A DNA stretch of 64,000 nucleotides from Opisthorchis felineus (taxonomy: Eukaryota; Platyhelminthes; Trematoda; Opisthorchiida; Opisthorchiidae), in NCBI GenBank assembly GCA_004794785.1, contig SJOL01006405.1:785251-849250 (forward strand), read 5' to 3'. Shown here piece after piece: positions 34,901 through 47,949 of the stretch. Below the pieces are notes generated by a model, which was not told the origin of the DNA, searched no databases, and worked only from the letters and a program-made list of their open reading frames with translations. How positions within the stretch are numbered: position 1 is the first letter of the stretch; each line of letters starts with the position of its first letter. Both the position numbers and the translations under genes were made by a program.

Positions 34901-34939
34901 CAAATTGCCCAGCTCAGCGAACAAGCCAACGACCATAGA

Positions 34940-35390
34940 GATGGGTAATTCAATACAAAACGTTTCGTCGAGTCCGTATTTCGCTTGTATTGTAATTTCA
35001 GGGTAGAACCCACCACTTTTCTGAAAAGTCTAGCTCTGCTAAGGCAGGTCCAAACGTTCGCTACGATCTTGCTACAATGTCATAACCACGCACTCTGGAC
35101 AACCGGGGTGATAGAAATAACCCATGCTAGAGGTTCCGGTGACGAGGTGGGTGTTGCTGAAATCATACCATCAAAGATTCGCAAAGTAATTGGTTTTCCC
35201 GAATGCGCACCTCTACGTACCGTAGCTCCGAATGAATTCGCGCGACTAAGCATAACACGGAATGGTCCTGTAGATTAAAACCTTCTAGACGTCCGGATAA
35301 ACAAATTTATCCGATTCATGACTAGGGAAATAAAAGTTATCTCAAAAAATCCCTTGATTTTTATCAGTGGTATGTGTAAACACAATTGTT
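34940..35390. other. No recognised gene
   Basis: One plus frame of 97 codons (34985-35278) without a known motif. Confidence 0.35.
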
Positions 35391-35394
35391 CTAC

Positions 35395-35600
35395 TTCAAG
35401 TACAACCGTCTTTCAGAGGCTATGATTGTTTTCATTTGAAACGGCATTCAAAATATCGTAGTATGTTATCTTGGCATAACGCACCACTCAAAATTTTACT
35501 GAAAGCTCTTTGACAACACACCACCGCTTTCGCCCTTCTTGGGGCACATTAAGAAGACGTAGACCCCGAGTTTTCATCTTTTTTGTTTTAACTGAACAAT
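35395..35600 (-). repeat. Family-A ribozyme repeat, decayed (left of inverted pair)
   Basis: Blocks AAAATATCGTAGTATGTTATCTTGG and GAAAGCTCTTTGACAACACACC are followed by a hammerhead relic at 35515-35560. Stem II with loop (GCCCCAAGAAGGGC) and GAAA are perfect. The CTGATGA box has become TTAATGT and the stem III palindrome ACCGGT is AGCGGT. A CCCCGAGTTTTCAT block follows, as in other copies. Confidence 0.65.
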
Positions 35601-35689
35601 GGAATTCTAGTCAGGTTGCGAACCACTGTCAGTTGCGAATAACACTGGTATTAACGGGGGATTTAATGGTTTCTCTCGTTTGTGATGTT

Positions 35690-35830
35690 ATCCATCTGAT
35701 TATGCTACTAAACACTAGGTTTGTGAAAACTTGGAAAACCCCAAGAAGGGTGAAACTGGCGTGATCTGTCAACAATTTCTAGAAACCTTTTAAGTAGTCT
35801 ATTATGTCAAGTGATGTTGTTCAGTCTGTT
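35690..35830 (+). repeat. Family-A ribozyme repeat, decayed (right of inverted pair)
   Basis: A plus-oriented relic at 35729-35770 reads AAAACCCCAAGAAGGGTGAAACTGGC, then GTGATCTGTC. Stem II and GAAA remain and the core box is lost. It mirrors the copy at 35395-35600 across roughly 100 bp. Confidence 0.6.
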
Positions 35831-35834
35831 GAAG

Positions 35835-36539
35835 CAAATTTCAGTGCTAAACTTCACCCCAGAAAGCGCCACTTTAGATCGATATCTTTGGGTGTTCTCC
35901 GAAGCAGGCAAAAACTTCATATCCACAAAATTTTTGGACGAAAGGATACCTCGTATCGTTTGCTAACCCGTACACTTTATTAGCTGATTAACGTGTACGT
36001 CCTTTTCAGTTTATGTGTTCTGACAGGCCCAAAAAGAACGTGAAAGAATTGAAGTTTTTCTTGCATGCTGTTTGAATGCAGCTTATTTAACTTTGAAAGC
36101 ATTTCAAAAAGGCAGGAAGCTTGAAAACTCAAAGTGAGTACCAGGAGAATATTTTTTGCACACACAACAATAAACTGTGGGGCGGAGTGAGCTACCAAAA
36201 AATACCGGTGCTTTTTTCACCTCGCATGACAGAGGAGAGCATACATGTTATGTCCACGTGATGCATTTCCACTTCACAGGAACTCATAGTGAATGGTTCA
36301 TGTAAGTTGCCATTTTTGTGTCAGCGTTTGTAAATGATTCATCTTAGTCATGTGATAAGGTTTCATATTTCAGCAAAACATAATACCGGGTTGCAGCATG
36401 TGTGCAGCTCGGCATGTGATAAAATCACGTGTTGGTGGGTCCGGACTACATCCTGAGCACGGCTTATGCTTACTAATATCCAGTTGGAAATGCAGGACAA
36501 ACCACCGGATGCTTTTGGTGAACTCCTACAAATCTACTG

Positions 36540-36540
<1 letters not shown>
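35835..36540. other. No recognised gene
   Basis: Nothing beyond a 72-codon minus frame at 35980-36198 and the frames that read through the CTAT repeat. Confidence 0.35.

Positions 36541-36629
<89 letters not shown>
36541..36629 (+). repeat. (CTAT)22 microsatellite
   Basis: An uninterrupted CTAT run. The YLSI repeats in frames here are translations of it and not protein. Confidence 0.98.
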
Positions 36630-37368
36630 AGTTTACCTAATCATCAACCTAACTATCGATGTGTTTGACAATTCACCAACGGTTAGTTAGTGTAGTTCTA
36701 GAGTTCTAAGGCGAGTTCGGTACAAAGCCAACATTATTTCTGTCAAGTCGTTTCTGAGTTATGGGAATCTTTGGAACCATTGCAGCTTAAGTTTTCATTT
36801 CTTAAGTAATCGATGTTACCGTGTTTATCCATTAATTCGATCACATAAGTTAAAACTAGTGGGTACATGTTGCAATTGGAGTGAAAAAACCAGACTGACG
36901 AAACAGCACCACAGACCCTACTTGTAAACTTTACTGGCAGTCAACGTCACCCAAACCCTGTAGACATGCCAGCCTAGCACATTGAAAATTTATTTACAAC
37001 AAGAATATGATTGTAGTTGAAAAACAACTAATTGCGGCTTAATTCACTGGAATACCTGTAAGATTAGGTTTGTCCATTCTTATCACACTGCACTCTTACG
37101 CCACGCTCTATCAACTTTGATGTTTTTGTGAGATCGTTTGCAGCATTTCAGGCTGTTCAGCACTTTGGTCCGTTTTGCGTACATGTGCCTATGGTCATAC
37201 CTCATGCTCATACCTCACTCTTGACTGCACACAGTGTGGAGAAGCAGTTGAGTTCTCGAGATTCCAAACACCACCAAAATGGACGCTTGAGATGAGCACT
37301 CCATTAACGACTTAGCAAAATTGGCGCTCTGCAAATAAGGTACACACATGGTGGGGTCGTTGATTCTG
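36630..37368. other. No recognised gene
   Basis: I see no supported feature. Confidence 0.35.
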
Positions 37369-37369
37369 G

Positions 37370-37740
37370 GAAATAGTCCGTTGAAACAGACACTTCTGGA
37401 TGGAAATTTCGTCCTTTGAGTGAAGCCAGTCTATGCTGAAAAGCCGACAGGCATTGTAAAGCTGTTTCATTACTACTACGAATGATCATCATCGAAACTA
37501 GAGGGTGTCTTGAACCCTCCACCACTCGGCTACTAGTTTGAACACTTTACCGTTTGGCCACAAGCGGCTGATAAGCAGTGTGATTAGCTCTCATTTAGAC
37601 AGGATATATAGTCACTCATCCTTCAATCACGGGAACCACATCACGTGGTCACATGTGTTGACTGGCCACTCGAGTGACGACTTCTCAGAAGCAAGCTTCA
37701 CTCATCTCGTGAAATTATTCTTCCTCTGAGCTACTTATAG
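37370..37740 (-). mobile_element. tRNA-headed repeat with hammerhead relic, family D, long copy
   Basis: On the minus strand a 5' arm of about 170 bp includes TGGCCAGTCAACACATGTGACC and GAGAGCTAATCACACTG. The A-box-like TGGCCAAACGGTAAAGTG and B-box-like GAGGGTTCAAGACAC follow, then a hammerhead relic (complement about 37445-37500). There GATGATGA replaces CTGATGA and ACAGCTTT replaces the ACAGCTGT palindrome. The tail has GACTGGCTTCACTCAAAGGACGAAA. The full arrangement repeats at 57690-58030, so the long 5' arm is part of the element. Confidence 0.7.
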
Positions 37741-37744
37741 ATTG

Positions 37745-38135
37745 GTGGCACGCAAAAAGATTGCACTTGTGACACTCCTGATACCATATCGTTCTGACTC
37801 TTTTTTTACCGCGGGAGAGTGGATACTAAGAGATTGATCGGAGATGACCCAAAAGCTTTCTCTTCAATGAGATAAATCGAGAAACTTGCTAGCAATATGT
37901 CAGACGTGAAGGCAATAGATGATTTATGTTGGCACCATGACAATTTGACAGAAACTCGCCAACGCTGAACTGCTGCACAGCTTCATCTGTCAGGTTAGCA
38001 AAGGTGAACAATAACAATCCATAAAGCAAACTGAACCGAGAAAAATGCGGTCGAGATTCGTTTACTTTCTGGTATCTAGGATCCATCCTAACAACATGCA
38101 AATCTACCCGTTAAATGTTACGTGTTTTGAGGCTC
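37745..38135. other. No recognised gene
   Basis: I see no supported feature. Confidence 0.35.
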
Positions 38136-38137
38136 AG

Positions 38138-38340
38138 TGATGGCTCAGTGGTTGGAGTGCGAGTTTACTGACCGGAAGTTTCGTGACTCGAACCCGACCT
38201 CTGCCTCTCGACTTCCCCTGTCTAGGCTTGGGCAACCTGGCAGCATTCCAGCCCTCGTGCTTCCTGCGAGTGGCATGGCAGCTAGGCGCTGAATAGGTGT
38301 TACAGCTGAACGCGTTCATGGGTTAATAAACGAACAGTAA
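38138..38340 (+). mobile_element. tRNA-headed SINE, family F
   Basis: The A-box-like GATGGCTCAGTGGTTGGAG (38140 on) and B-box-like GTGACTCGAACCCGACC (38182-38198) are at tRNA-like spacing. A tail follows: GGCTTGGGCAACCTGGCAGC, GCGAGTGGCATGGCAGC, GTGTTACAGCTGAACG and a final AATAAACGAACAGTAAACC. It matches the minus copy at 13830-14037 through head and tail. No ribozyme core is present. Transcription by Pol III from the internal boxes is the expected mode for such elements. Confidence 0.82.
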
Positions 38341-38344
38341 ACCT

Positions 38345-41055
38345 AAGTCCACAATTTTGAAAGGAGGTGATCTCAAAGACCACTCCGTACAGTAGTGACA
38401 GCTTACTAGTAAAGCAGGAAGATATATCATACGCTTCATTTATCCTTTGGATGAGGATAAAATGGGTGTCGTATAACAAATAGAAATTTATTCTTCACTT
38501 AACACCTACTAGGAATTATCAGCAGAGAAATGGCTTTTTTTGAACGCCCAAAGCCGTCTATGTGATTCCATACACTGAGGAAGTTAGTTATCGGTGAATC
38601 CTCAGCGCGCCAACAGGGTGGCTGTTGCTTGCCTTGAGGCAGACTTTTTCTGAAAACCTGCTTATTTCACCATCTTCGTCGTAGTTTACTAACTTGCTGA
38701 GATTGAAACGCTTCTGCATGGGGGCACTTCGTTCTAAACACTTCTCCACCCGCCCAAACCAGGAAAGCATGGTTGTACTGTTGGTTTCGACAGCTGCACA
38801 GCTCACGCCGAAACTATCTGACTTCGACTTGCATCCTATTCACTTCTACTCTGTGGTTGTCAAATCCGTAGTCACGAAAAATCGATTTTTGGAAGACCTG
38901 TTTGACACTCAAGGCCTTGTAGGTATTTACATAGCTGACTGAAAATCAGGATACCTAAATGACTAGACAGTCTTTGGCGTAATCCTTCAAAATGCATCGT
39001 AATTAGGAAAAAAACAAAGCCGTATTACTGTGTTGTAACGTATTTTCAAAATTAACGGAACAGTGATGTTCACATAAGAATAATACATACAGGCTGATTT
39101 CAGACAGATGGATGTTTTGTGTCCTTTTGCACGCTCTAGAGGTGTTAAACCTCATGATTTGTGTGTTACGACGGGTGGGCTTTTTTCTAAGATTTTTTGC
39201 CGAGGAAGAGGGACAGTTCTTCTGATAACCCTAAACAGACTATACAACAACCATGAAATTCTCACCTCAGGATAGTAGTCACAAGCCACTGTAAAACAGT
39301 CTTGGAGTCCTTAATCACAACAGACCTCTGTATGACCTGGAATTGAACAGATCTGCATGAAACAATGACTGGTGGGTATACATATTACACAGCAAATTTG
39401 GTGCGTCCTCTGGGGTGGTTGGAATCCACCTGGACCAACGTGTTTACTGAGGCAGCACACCCACAAGGGGGGTGACAAAAAGCGATCCCAAAGCAGAACA
39501 TTTACAATGTTTTCAATCAATAGTTCCTCAGCTCTAAGCGATTTCCCCATCGTAGAGGAGACCGAAATCCTTCGTACCTTTTATTCGAAACGAACAGTGA
39601 AACCAGTTCATGGCGTCCCACCTAACCGAAGACTCAAATAACTCATCGGAAACAATGTGTTCATTGACAAGGATGATCCTGAAGCATCATGAAGCACTCC
39701 TGCTGAAGCATCATGCTCTTTAATTCTACCGTATTTCGCCTTCCATTTGAACACACTACAGATACAATTATAGCGAGTTTCGGCGGATCAGCAGTCAAAA
39801 TTTAAGGCAGTACCACCGAAAACCTATTCATTTCAGTTCCTCCAAAACAACCGTTTGAAGTTTTTCCCATTAGTTTCTGTCTTTTGATTGTGTGTACAAC
39901 CTAAACGGGTGTCCTGTGTGTGTTTACGCCCCTTACTTGAAGATCAGGCCAAAGAATGCAGGAAGCCCTGAAACCATTCTATGTCTTGGAGTTTGTCTAA
40001 ATTCTATGACATTTACAGCGTGTCGTTAACCTAAATTTCGCGACGCTCCAGCAGGCCGTCTACGGAATAAATGAAATTGATAAAATAAAGAACATTTCGA
40101 TGTAATAGAAATTAAAACAAACAAAAGTGGAACAGTAGAGAATTTTCGTCCCATAATTGTTGGGACGGAGTTAAACAGGCAATCTTTCCTGATTTCGGAT
40201 TAGGAGCCGTCTGATTGAAAAACGCGCATTAGCGGGTCCAGAAAAATACAGCAACTGTGGTGGGCCTTATCATGCTAAAGATAAACGACCTCAGATGATG
40301 CCAGCTCTGTTTTTGCGTGTAAACGGAAAATGAACTGTGTTTCTTTCCACAGGTTTATAAATGCATAGAGATTTCTTACGCAAACCGAGAAGTTAACCAC
40401 TCCACAGGCTACCGGAATTATTCCTGCGGTCCTTATTTTTCTGGGCATGTAGGCCGCTTCTCAATAAACGGATCTGAGTTATTCGATATATTTGTGGTCA
40501 TTTGTGACTGAAACCAAGTGACCAAAACTGGGTAAAAGGCATATGCTTTGATAAAATAAACTTGAGCAGTGCTTTAGTCTTCCGGTCATAATCATATCCA
40601 GAAATAACTCACATTATGACAAAACAATATCAACTATTTTATCTCGATCAGCTCCCCAACTGGGCACTCTGGTAGGAGGTAGATCCTAAATGAACTTGGA
40701 GAGACAGCACACATCAATCTCTATGAGGTGTTTCGAAATTTGCCAGCAAGAAGGATTTCAGGAACACACTTACATAAGATTCTTTGCTAGTGCGATTTCA
40801 TACCCATGATAACCACGGCTACGTAATAAGTGTACTTTTCTCCACTGCCCGCAGTGTTTATCATGAGCACCTTTACAATCATCTTGTCCGTTCGATCCGT
40901 TATCAGCCTCCCCCCTCCCCACTAATAAAACTGTTACAACAATTTTGATGGACTCCCCGTTATTCTTTCAATTCCGTCGACTTACCACTTATTTTCACTT
41001 GTTCATTTAAAACAAGAATGCAGTTCAAACCGGGTCTTTACAAAACAGATCACAG
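38345..41055. other. No recognised gene
   Basis: Short frames only (82 codons at 38694-38942, 89 at 39372-39641). No motif. Confidence 0.35.
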
Positions 41056-41057
41056 TC

Positions 41058-41122
41058 AGCGAAATGCACTCATTCGCAAGCTAATTTGGTTTCCAGCTGA
41101 ATCTCTCATTTATCATACTCTT
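41058..41122 (-). repeat. Family-A repeat fragment without ribozyme
   Basis: GAAATGCACTCATTCGCAAG, TTTGGTTTCCAGCTGAATCTC and TCATTTATCATACTCTTC match the conserved block that lies beside the hammerhead in family A. The ribozyme part is missing. Confidence 0.55.
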
Positions 41123-41124
41123 CT

Positions 41125-42645
41125 GTCTGTTTTTTAGCAGTGATGTAATTTTGCGGAATAGTTGACGTCGGCAGCCTGTACACGACGAAGTTATCGAAAG
41201 CTTGAAATCTACGCCAGATAGACACAAATTCGTGACAAATTACCCAGAACACGTAGAAACCTCTATGAGGTTTCGCAAATGTACTGAAAACAACGTGCTT
41301 TGAATGTGCAGCTGAGCGGGTTATCGCTTGCAGCAGTGTACTCTGTTCCGTGGCTTGCAAAAGAAGATCTGTGAAGCACGTGAGGGAAGACCTTGACCGC
41401 AGTTTTGCAAACATACGTGATGGAGTGTCAATCGTTCAGGTGCAAAGCCTCTCACCCCAAACAACGGTCAAGTTGAAAGCTATAAGCCCTTGTCAAGTGA
41501 CGCGCAATTAGAATGCACTCTTAATAGGACAGAATGCCGACAACTTATTGTGAACGTACTACTTGTATTATGTGTTCATGACGTAAATACACTATAAATC
41601 ATTCGTTATCAAACTTAAAGTACCTCATAGGTACAGTTAATTAAAAAGACAATAATAAACGACATTCTGTTAGGTCAAGCATCATAGAACGAGTGTATTT
41701 TCGACCAAGTCGAATTCTGCTCCCAAGGGAATCAACAGCCAGTGTCTTCAGGTCCCCTCCACTCAAGTTTTTCATCAGTCTGGTTGGGTTTTTGGAAGGT
41801 TATATTGTCGAGATCTGGCGTGAAATGTGCAGCCCCCCTGAACCTCTATCCTTGTCACCTGGATATAACAATACCAAAATGCATGTTACAACAGATACCT
41901 GAACTTACCCACATTAGTAACCATGTGCGATCCTTCGCTCTGAATAGGATGGATTTCATGAGAGCAGAGGGTTTGGTCACGTGAAGAAATCACACAGCCT
42001 GTAGTGCCAAGGTGTTAGAGAAATTAGCATATCATAACACGCTAGAACTCTCTTTAGTCCGTTGTTGCGACGTCGCAGGGTTTAACCAGTCTACACTTGG
42101 AATACCAGTATTTACCAACTTTAAACATAATTATTGATCAGAGAAACTTATCCAGACCAAACTGAATTGCCTTTGTACGTGACCTGTCACAGTTAACGCA
42201 GTTGAGTGTATTCTACTGTCACACACACATCCCAGAAAGATGCGATCTTACCATAAAAACGCAGTGTAAGTTTTTAACTGCTGCGGTGGATGAAATGTTC
42301 GCGTGCAGCTTTGTGCCTCCTGTTTTGAACTAAATTATAAATGGAAAACTGATTTTGTACAAATCACTAACATGGTAGAGCCACAAGATTTTATTGATTG
42401 GATTGCTCACCGTCGATAATCGTGGTCTTGGTCACACAGCTATTGATCTGAAAGTCTGAAGCTTGTAGCTGAATATCTATCATGTGGTTAGAATGGTAAA
42501 TCTCAATGCTGTATCATCGCAACTTCGACGAACTCAAAGTTCGTCGGCTAACGTAAAGTTTCAGTTAGCTCCCATTTGATCTGCATTTCTGTATTTCAGG
42601 CTGTATTCCCGGCTTCACCATGCTTTTGCGTATTTATCGATTTTT
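41125..42645. other. No recognised gene
   Basis: A minus frame of 102 codons (41106-41414) and plus frames of 69-80 codons. None is recognised. Confidence 0.35.
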
Positions 42646-42649
42646 GAAT

Positions 42650-43590
42650 ACTTATGTGCCATACGAACGAAAGCAAACTGGTAGTGTTGAACACTGACGC
42701 TTCGCTACAGTAACCAATAAACAGTCGTCATCTCTGACAGCAACCCTAGACGAGAGCAGTGGTGCTTCACTACCATACAGCCAAGTCAATTTATTTGAAT
42801 AAAGCCTTATAGTAGAAAGGACAAAAGACTGGAGAGGGGTCTAGAGCTAGCCCACCACAAACATCCGTGGCGCCTACACCTACAGCAATCAGTTAGACAA
42901 TCAGCATGAAGGCCACTGACATCGGTTAGACACCATATACTTCAGTGTCTTGCATAGACAAGGTCAAGTGGACCCCATCCAGGGAGGGGAACAGCACCAG
43001 CAGCACCCACACTTTTCATAATATCCTTCATTCCACAATGTCCTGTCAAATATTGTGCACCTCTAGGTTTCCGCCACTACAAATCAGGCACGAAAAACAG
43101 TGGTCTTCTCGGCAGGCGGCAACTCGGCATGTGTAAAACGTGACCCAGTCACCTTAAGTAGCAATGCTGGATGTGGTCAATGCGTGAATCAACCGACGCT
43201 TCACCGAATATTCTCCTTCTTATCACTTCCTTGAGATTCGAGGGATCCAGCCGGATATAGTTATACTTCTGAGGCACCAATGGTCAATGAATTAAAGATG
43301 TCACAGATTCTCCAGCCGAAGTTACCGGTTCACGCAGTCGTACAACGATACAGTTCATACTGTCCTTTGAGAACCGCCGATATGCGTTTTCGAGGCAACA
43401 AGTGGGGCAAATTGGTATCGGGATTTATTCGCCTACTTTTCCCGAGACATTACCATCAGAGCTAATACTACGTCCAAGATACGTATAGCGTTGCACAACT
43501 TCCAGTGTCATTCCTTGGATTCTGAGGGGCTCGTTCAGGATACCTGACTAATGCAAACTGCAAATGCCTGTGTGATTCGACCGGCTCCAA
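42650..43590 (-). mobile_element. RTE/SR2-like LINE relic, RT thumb and C-terminal domain
   Basis: The minus strand reads LNEPLRIQGMTLEVVQRYTY and LGRSISSDGNVSGKVG (RT end, near 43440-43540). Then come IRRRIFGEASVD, LGHVLHMPSCRLPRRPLFF, WRKPRGAQYLTGHCGMKDIM and LPGWGPLDLVYARH. These are the classic C-terminal blocks of RTE-type LINEs. Several stops and shifts occur, for example before LGHVL. The element is 5'-truncated near 43590. Its 3' flank (42720-42930) is shared with the relic at 1560-1760, showing both belong to one family. Confidence 0.85.
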
Positions 43591-43599
43591 TTTAGAGAA

Positions 43600-46500
43600 A
43601 ACAAATGAGATTTTGATTACTCGGAACCTGCATACTGTTTACTGTGCTCAAGTTCAAGAAAGTGATCGGGTGACACCTAGTGACACAAATCCGCTGAATC
43701 CCGTGAAGCATCCTGAAAATCACCCCTACACACAGTTGATACTATAGTATTAGCCTGCGTTTCTGATTTGAGTAATTTCATCTTCTTATTTCTACCGGCA
43801 TTCTTCATGACACAAATTCCCCATCAACCACTACCGAATCAGAATTTAGCCTTACAATGCCGTCCACACCGTACATCATATATGAACCCTGCCTTGTACA
43901 CCGACGTTATTATCAAGCTAAATCTCCTTGGTTTATGTCACTGTCCATCACAGGATGATGTGTGTTCACTTCGGGACAGTCGGGTTCTCAACCCTTTCAT
44001 CAGTGTTACCTTGATGGCTTGTGTAAGCGAAACAGTCGCACTGTCAATCATGGTGATAGAGTAAAACAGAATATCGTGTACAACGCTGTTTAACTACGTA
44101 TGTCCGCTGAACGACAAGGGTGTGCTCTGCTGGACTGTTTGTTGCTGCCAGCCATCTTCCAGCCTCTCCATTGGTTCATCAGACAGGCGACTATATGTGG
44201 TCGTCCTCATTCAGCCTCCTCTGGCTTGACACCGACAGTCTGGGACCTTGATTATATGGAAACCAATTCCAGCACCCATAAATCAGTTCGTTTAAATGGT
44301 GCACGCCTAACATAGACGATTAGGATAAACAATCAGCATATGGTCAGATATGTGGTTCGGTATGCATGTGGATCAGCACGCATGGAAAAAAACCTGAGCC
44401 AATCTGTAAAATGAGTGAAACTAGCCGGTTAAACATACTGGGTTATCTAAACAGTATCGGCAACAATCAATATGGATGCAATAAACTGCCATTGTACCCT
44501 TGCAGAATTGAGTTGGATATGCGTGCCGAACTGTTGCATGCACGGATTACTGGCCAAGTTGATTGAAAAGATCATGCGGCACTTGACAATCCATTACAGT
44601 GTTTCCATCGGATATTCGTATGGTCTGTCAATGTTCACTTAGTACGAGCCATTTCTAAATGCGATCATCTCAATAAGTGAACTAAGGCGCATTCGTTTGA
44701 CTCCGCAAATTAGAAGGAGTTTGCGTGCACCAAACGGCTTTGTACGGACGATAAGCTAAGGAGGTGTAACGTGGAACTAACATCTGCAGGAAGGTAATCG
44801 GGAAGGCAATCGATATGTTCTTGTTTATCAGCAAAAGAGAGACCGTGAAAAGCGAGCTGGAAACTAGTGACATATGGAGGAAACCGCCTGAAATAACATT
44901 CGGTAGCGGGGTCTGATCCCTGTCATCTCAGCTCAACGACGAACTTCTGGGGTTTCCGTATATCGTGGCTCAGGACTTATTGTTGATTGGGTGGCCATAG
45001 TTTGCCTAGCCGCCGTTCCCATGTGCTCTAAAATGGTGAACTTCTCTGAGGCAGTACGATGAGAAGGTCCACTTTAACCTGGACCGAGAGACAGGCAGCT
45101 AAGCCTAGGTTAGTCCCATTTTTGTTTCCTCCGGGAGTCGGCGTATCCTACCTTACTGAAACACGAATTTCAATCAACTACTTACGAGTAGTCCATTTTA
45201 TGCGGAAGTGGCTTCCATCCATATCAATGCTGTCAAACGTCACGTGGTGTCCATCGCATGACTGCCACTGTCATCGGCACCTTGGTTTGCTGATACCGTG
45301 TCTTCGATAACAATATGCAGTTGTTTAACGAGTATGCGCACTATCGGTTTCCGAAGTTGGCACACTACTAAGAGCAGAGCGATTACATTATTCCCGGTCA
45401 TCACTGGTTTGGACACTAATACTGTGTTGTGAGCAAATGTGCTTGGCGTGGATTCTGCCACCTCAATTGATCACTCATGTTTTCCCGAACCTCTTTAGGA
45501 AGCACTCTCTATGGAAGACCGCACCGAAGGCTCACTAATGGCACTGGCATTTTCTTGACCATTGATCAGTTAGCTAGGCGAGTGGTGAATCAAAATTGGC
45601 TTTGGATGACGCTATCCTTGGAAATTCAGCTAGCAGACCGTTAGTCAAACAGGCATTTGGTTATTGGTTCAGCAGAGATTCCAGGTCTGTTTTTCGTTCA
45701 CACCTTATGTCACTGTGCCCCTCAGCTCAAACATGTTGAGTAGTACTATTAGAAGACGATTTTACATAGCTAGTTTCGAGAAATGATATATAGGAGCAGT
45801 GCACAGAACCTCGTGAGTGGTGGAAAACTAGAGGAAGATGCAGGATGTGGTCGTGGATGGTTTGCATAGTTCTGAAATATAGTGGAACGCAAAAGCATTG
45901 TTTTCACTGGGCTGAACAATTATTAGTTTTGGGAGAAGGCCCAATTAACTTTGCTTTCAACCCACCGAAGAAAGACTAGAAATGGCGTCATTGCTGGCAA
46001 GTTTTTTTGATACTGCTGGGTGTCACAATAAGAGTAAAGCCAGTAAACAGGGTTTGTTTTATGTGGCTGCTCGTGTTAGTTAATACAACACGAATTCAAC
46101 TGAAATTAGACGAGACTCACATGCATGGTATGATACATTTATGGACAGAGATTTCAAAAGGGCGGAAGAGTGCACGAGTCGATGAGTCACGAACTGGTTT
46201 GATTGGGAAAGGATCCGCGATCCGCATACTATTCACACATTTCAATTAGGTACCCATGAACGTATTTAACAATGCAGGTGGTTTGTGTCTAGTTTCATTA
46301 AAATATGTGACGCATTAGGTCGGGTGATAATGTACAGAAAACGCCATCTTCATTCGCATTACGAAGTTGGTTTGCCTGGAAGACGCTGAAACAGACATTT
46401 TTGTGAACGAGCAAGCAAGCGAGACTCAATCAACACAGGGGATTATCGTTGATAGGTTGGTTTCACGCCAGAATGCGGTTACCGTCTCTAAAGTCCATGC

Positions 46501-46980
46501 CCGGTATTCATGAAAGGGACAAAATAGGGAGTCGGAAGATGTCGCGTGTCAGTGTAATAACGCTTTGATGAAGCTGATCCCCGGTCGCCTAAATGTAAGT
46601 TACGCCGCATTATTTCAGTCGATGTGTCTCCTTATACACAATTTTACTCCAATGCGTTATCTTCTGACGGTATTCAAGATCCCCAAATCCACCGAATCAC
46701 GTATGGTTCGGAAAATTACGGGATCCAGTGCATCTGGTTGACTTTGGGAATAATGACTACTGGGAACGTTTTTACTAGTAGTATAACCACTTAGCCCATG
46801 TTCGCTAGCAGAATCACTGGCCTTTCTTTTGTATAAGGAAAATGCCTGCGAAGAGTTCTACATCTAATCGAAGGGCGCTATACACAATTGTTACAAACAC
46901 TTAAAAAAATCACCCATAGTTCTTGCACAATACAATGAACTATAATAAATAAATTCCTTTAATGGCATTGGGAAGTTGGG
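43600..46980. other. No recognised gene
   Basis: Frames up to 98 codons (43768-44064, plus). I see no exon signature or known motif. Confidence 0.35.
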
Positions 46981-46984
46981 TGGA

Positions 46985-47125
46985 GTGCCGGTCCTTGATG
47001 ACATTGGTGCCAGAAGGTGAATAGGGTAGTGGTGTAACGGCGTATACTACTAATGAGGCATGCGAGTAATCTGTGGTCGTGTCGAAGCTCCGCTCAGCGT
47101 CTAATGAAAGGTGAAGTTTATTACG
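46985..47125 (+). repeat. Possible tRNA-like SINE head
   Basis: GGGTAGTGGTGTAACGGCG resembles an A box and GTGGTCGTGTCGAAGCTCC a decayed B box about 60 bases on, followed by CGCTCAGCGTCTAATGAA. No second copy was found in the window, so the call rests on the two boxes alone. Confidence 0.4.
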
Positions 47126-47129
47126 GAAC

Positions 47130-47940
47130 TTGTGGAACTGCTTTACTGTGCTCGTTTACAATTGAGTGATAGTCAATCAATATCCATGAAGGTTCAGTAA
47201 GGCACGTGAGAATGTTCACTTTTTAAAAACTATGTGCATATGAGACGTTTACTTTCGTGTCCAATAGCCTGCAACTGTTTAGTTGGTGTTTGCTAGTAAA
47301 CTGCTTCGCAGCGAAGGGGTTTCCTCCTTTCAGTGGTAGCAGCATTAGTAGAGGGGGCCCGCAGAACCACCTCTTCACAGTGTCAGCTGAGTATTCCAGA
47401 GGTTACTCTGGGTGACCTAGGAGTTCGACAACACCAGACGGGTCCAGCCACACTGTTTAGTCAAGTCTGACAAAGACCAACATGGTCCATCTATCACCCC
47501 TGCACCAGTTCTAACGATTACACAGGAGACTTGTCAGCAAGTGCTGTAAGTAGAAATAAGTCGGATTCACATCCACAAAAGCGTTGACACGAACGTGGTC
47601 ACCAGATTGACCTGTTCTGGTTGTTTCCGCCGGCTTCCGACGAAGACTGGCCTGAGTCAACACTGCCGACAGGCACAACCCAGCCAGGGTAATACAGATT
47701 AGCCTGGCCAAGTGAAGATTTCCGGTGCCTGCTGGTCCCAACAAGAGACACGGTCACTCTTGCGCCTGGTTGGAAAGTTATATCCCTCTCGTGATACGTA
47801 GACCGCACTACTCGCGAGAGTGGAACAATATTTCCCTGGTTGACTGGCTATCATTATTAAAACCAGGTTTTATGTGCTTAACTGGCAAGCACACTCGGAC
47901 CACTTGTCATCTGGTGACCCCACGAAACCATCAGTCAAAC
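47130..47940. other. No recognised gene; upstream of R2-like element
   Basis: Overlapping frames on both strands. The 275-codon plus frame at 47725-48552 runs into the R2-like element, and only its downstream part is recognisable. I cannot find the zinc-finger N-terminus that intact R2-type proteins have. Confidence 0.35.
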
Positions 47941-47949
47941 ATTCTTCCC

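Larger units (their letters stand above)
34700..34936. repeat. 112-bp near-perfect palindrome containing two family-B hammerheads
   Basis: The left arm 34700-34811 and right arm 34825-34936 are reverse complements with about three mismatches by eye. They are separated by a 13-nt spacer (CACAACTACCAAT). Each arm contains, reading outward from the centre, a GCGTAGTGATGCGTAG block, a family-B hammerhead, then a CAAATTGCCCAGCTCAGCGAACAAGCC block. A weaker copy of that outer block sits next to the family-B relic at 60515, at the 3' side of a PLE nuclease. This suggests two PLE ends joined head to head. Confidence 0.9.

Noticed and set aside
36398..36690. Plus frames with repeated YLSI as a membrane protein
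   Set aside because: Direct translation of the CTAT microsatellite.
47511..47808. Minus frames (77 and 69 codons) as a Gypsy-type pol end
   Set aside because: A vague composition resemblance only. No integrase or chromodomain motif.
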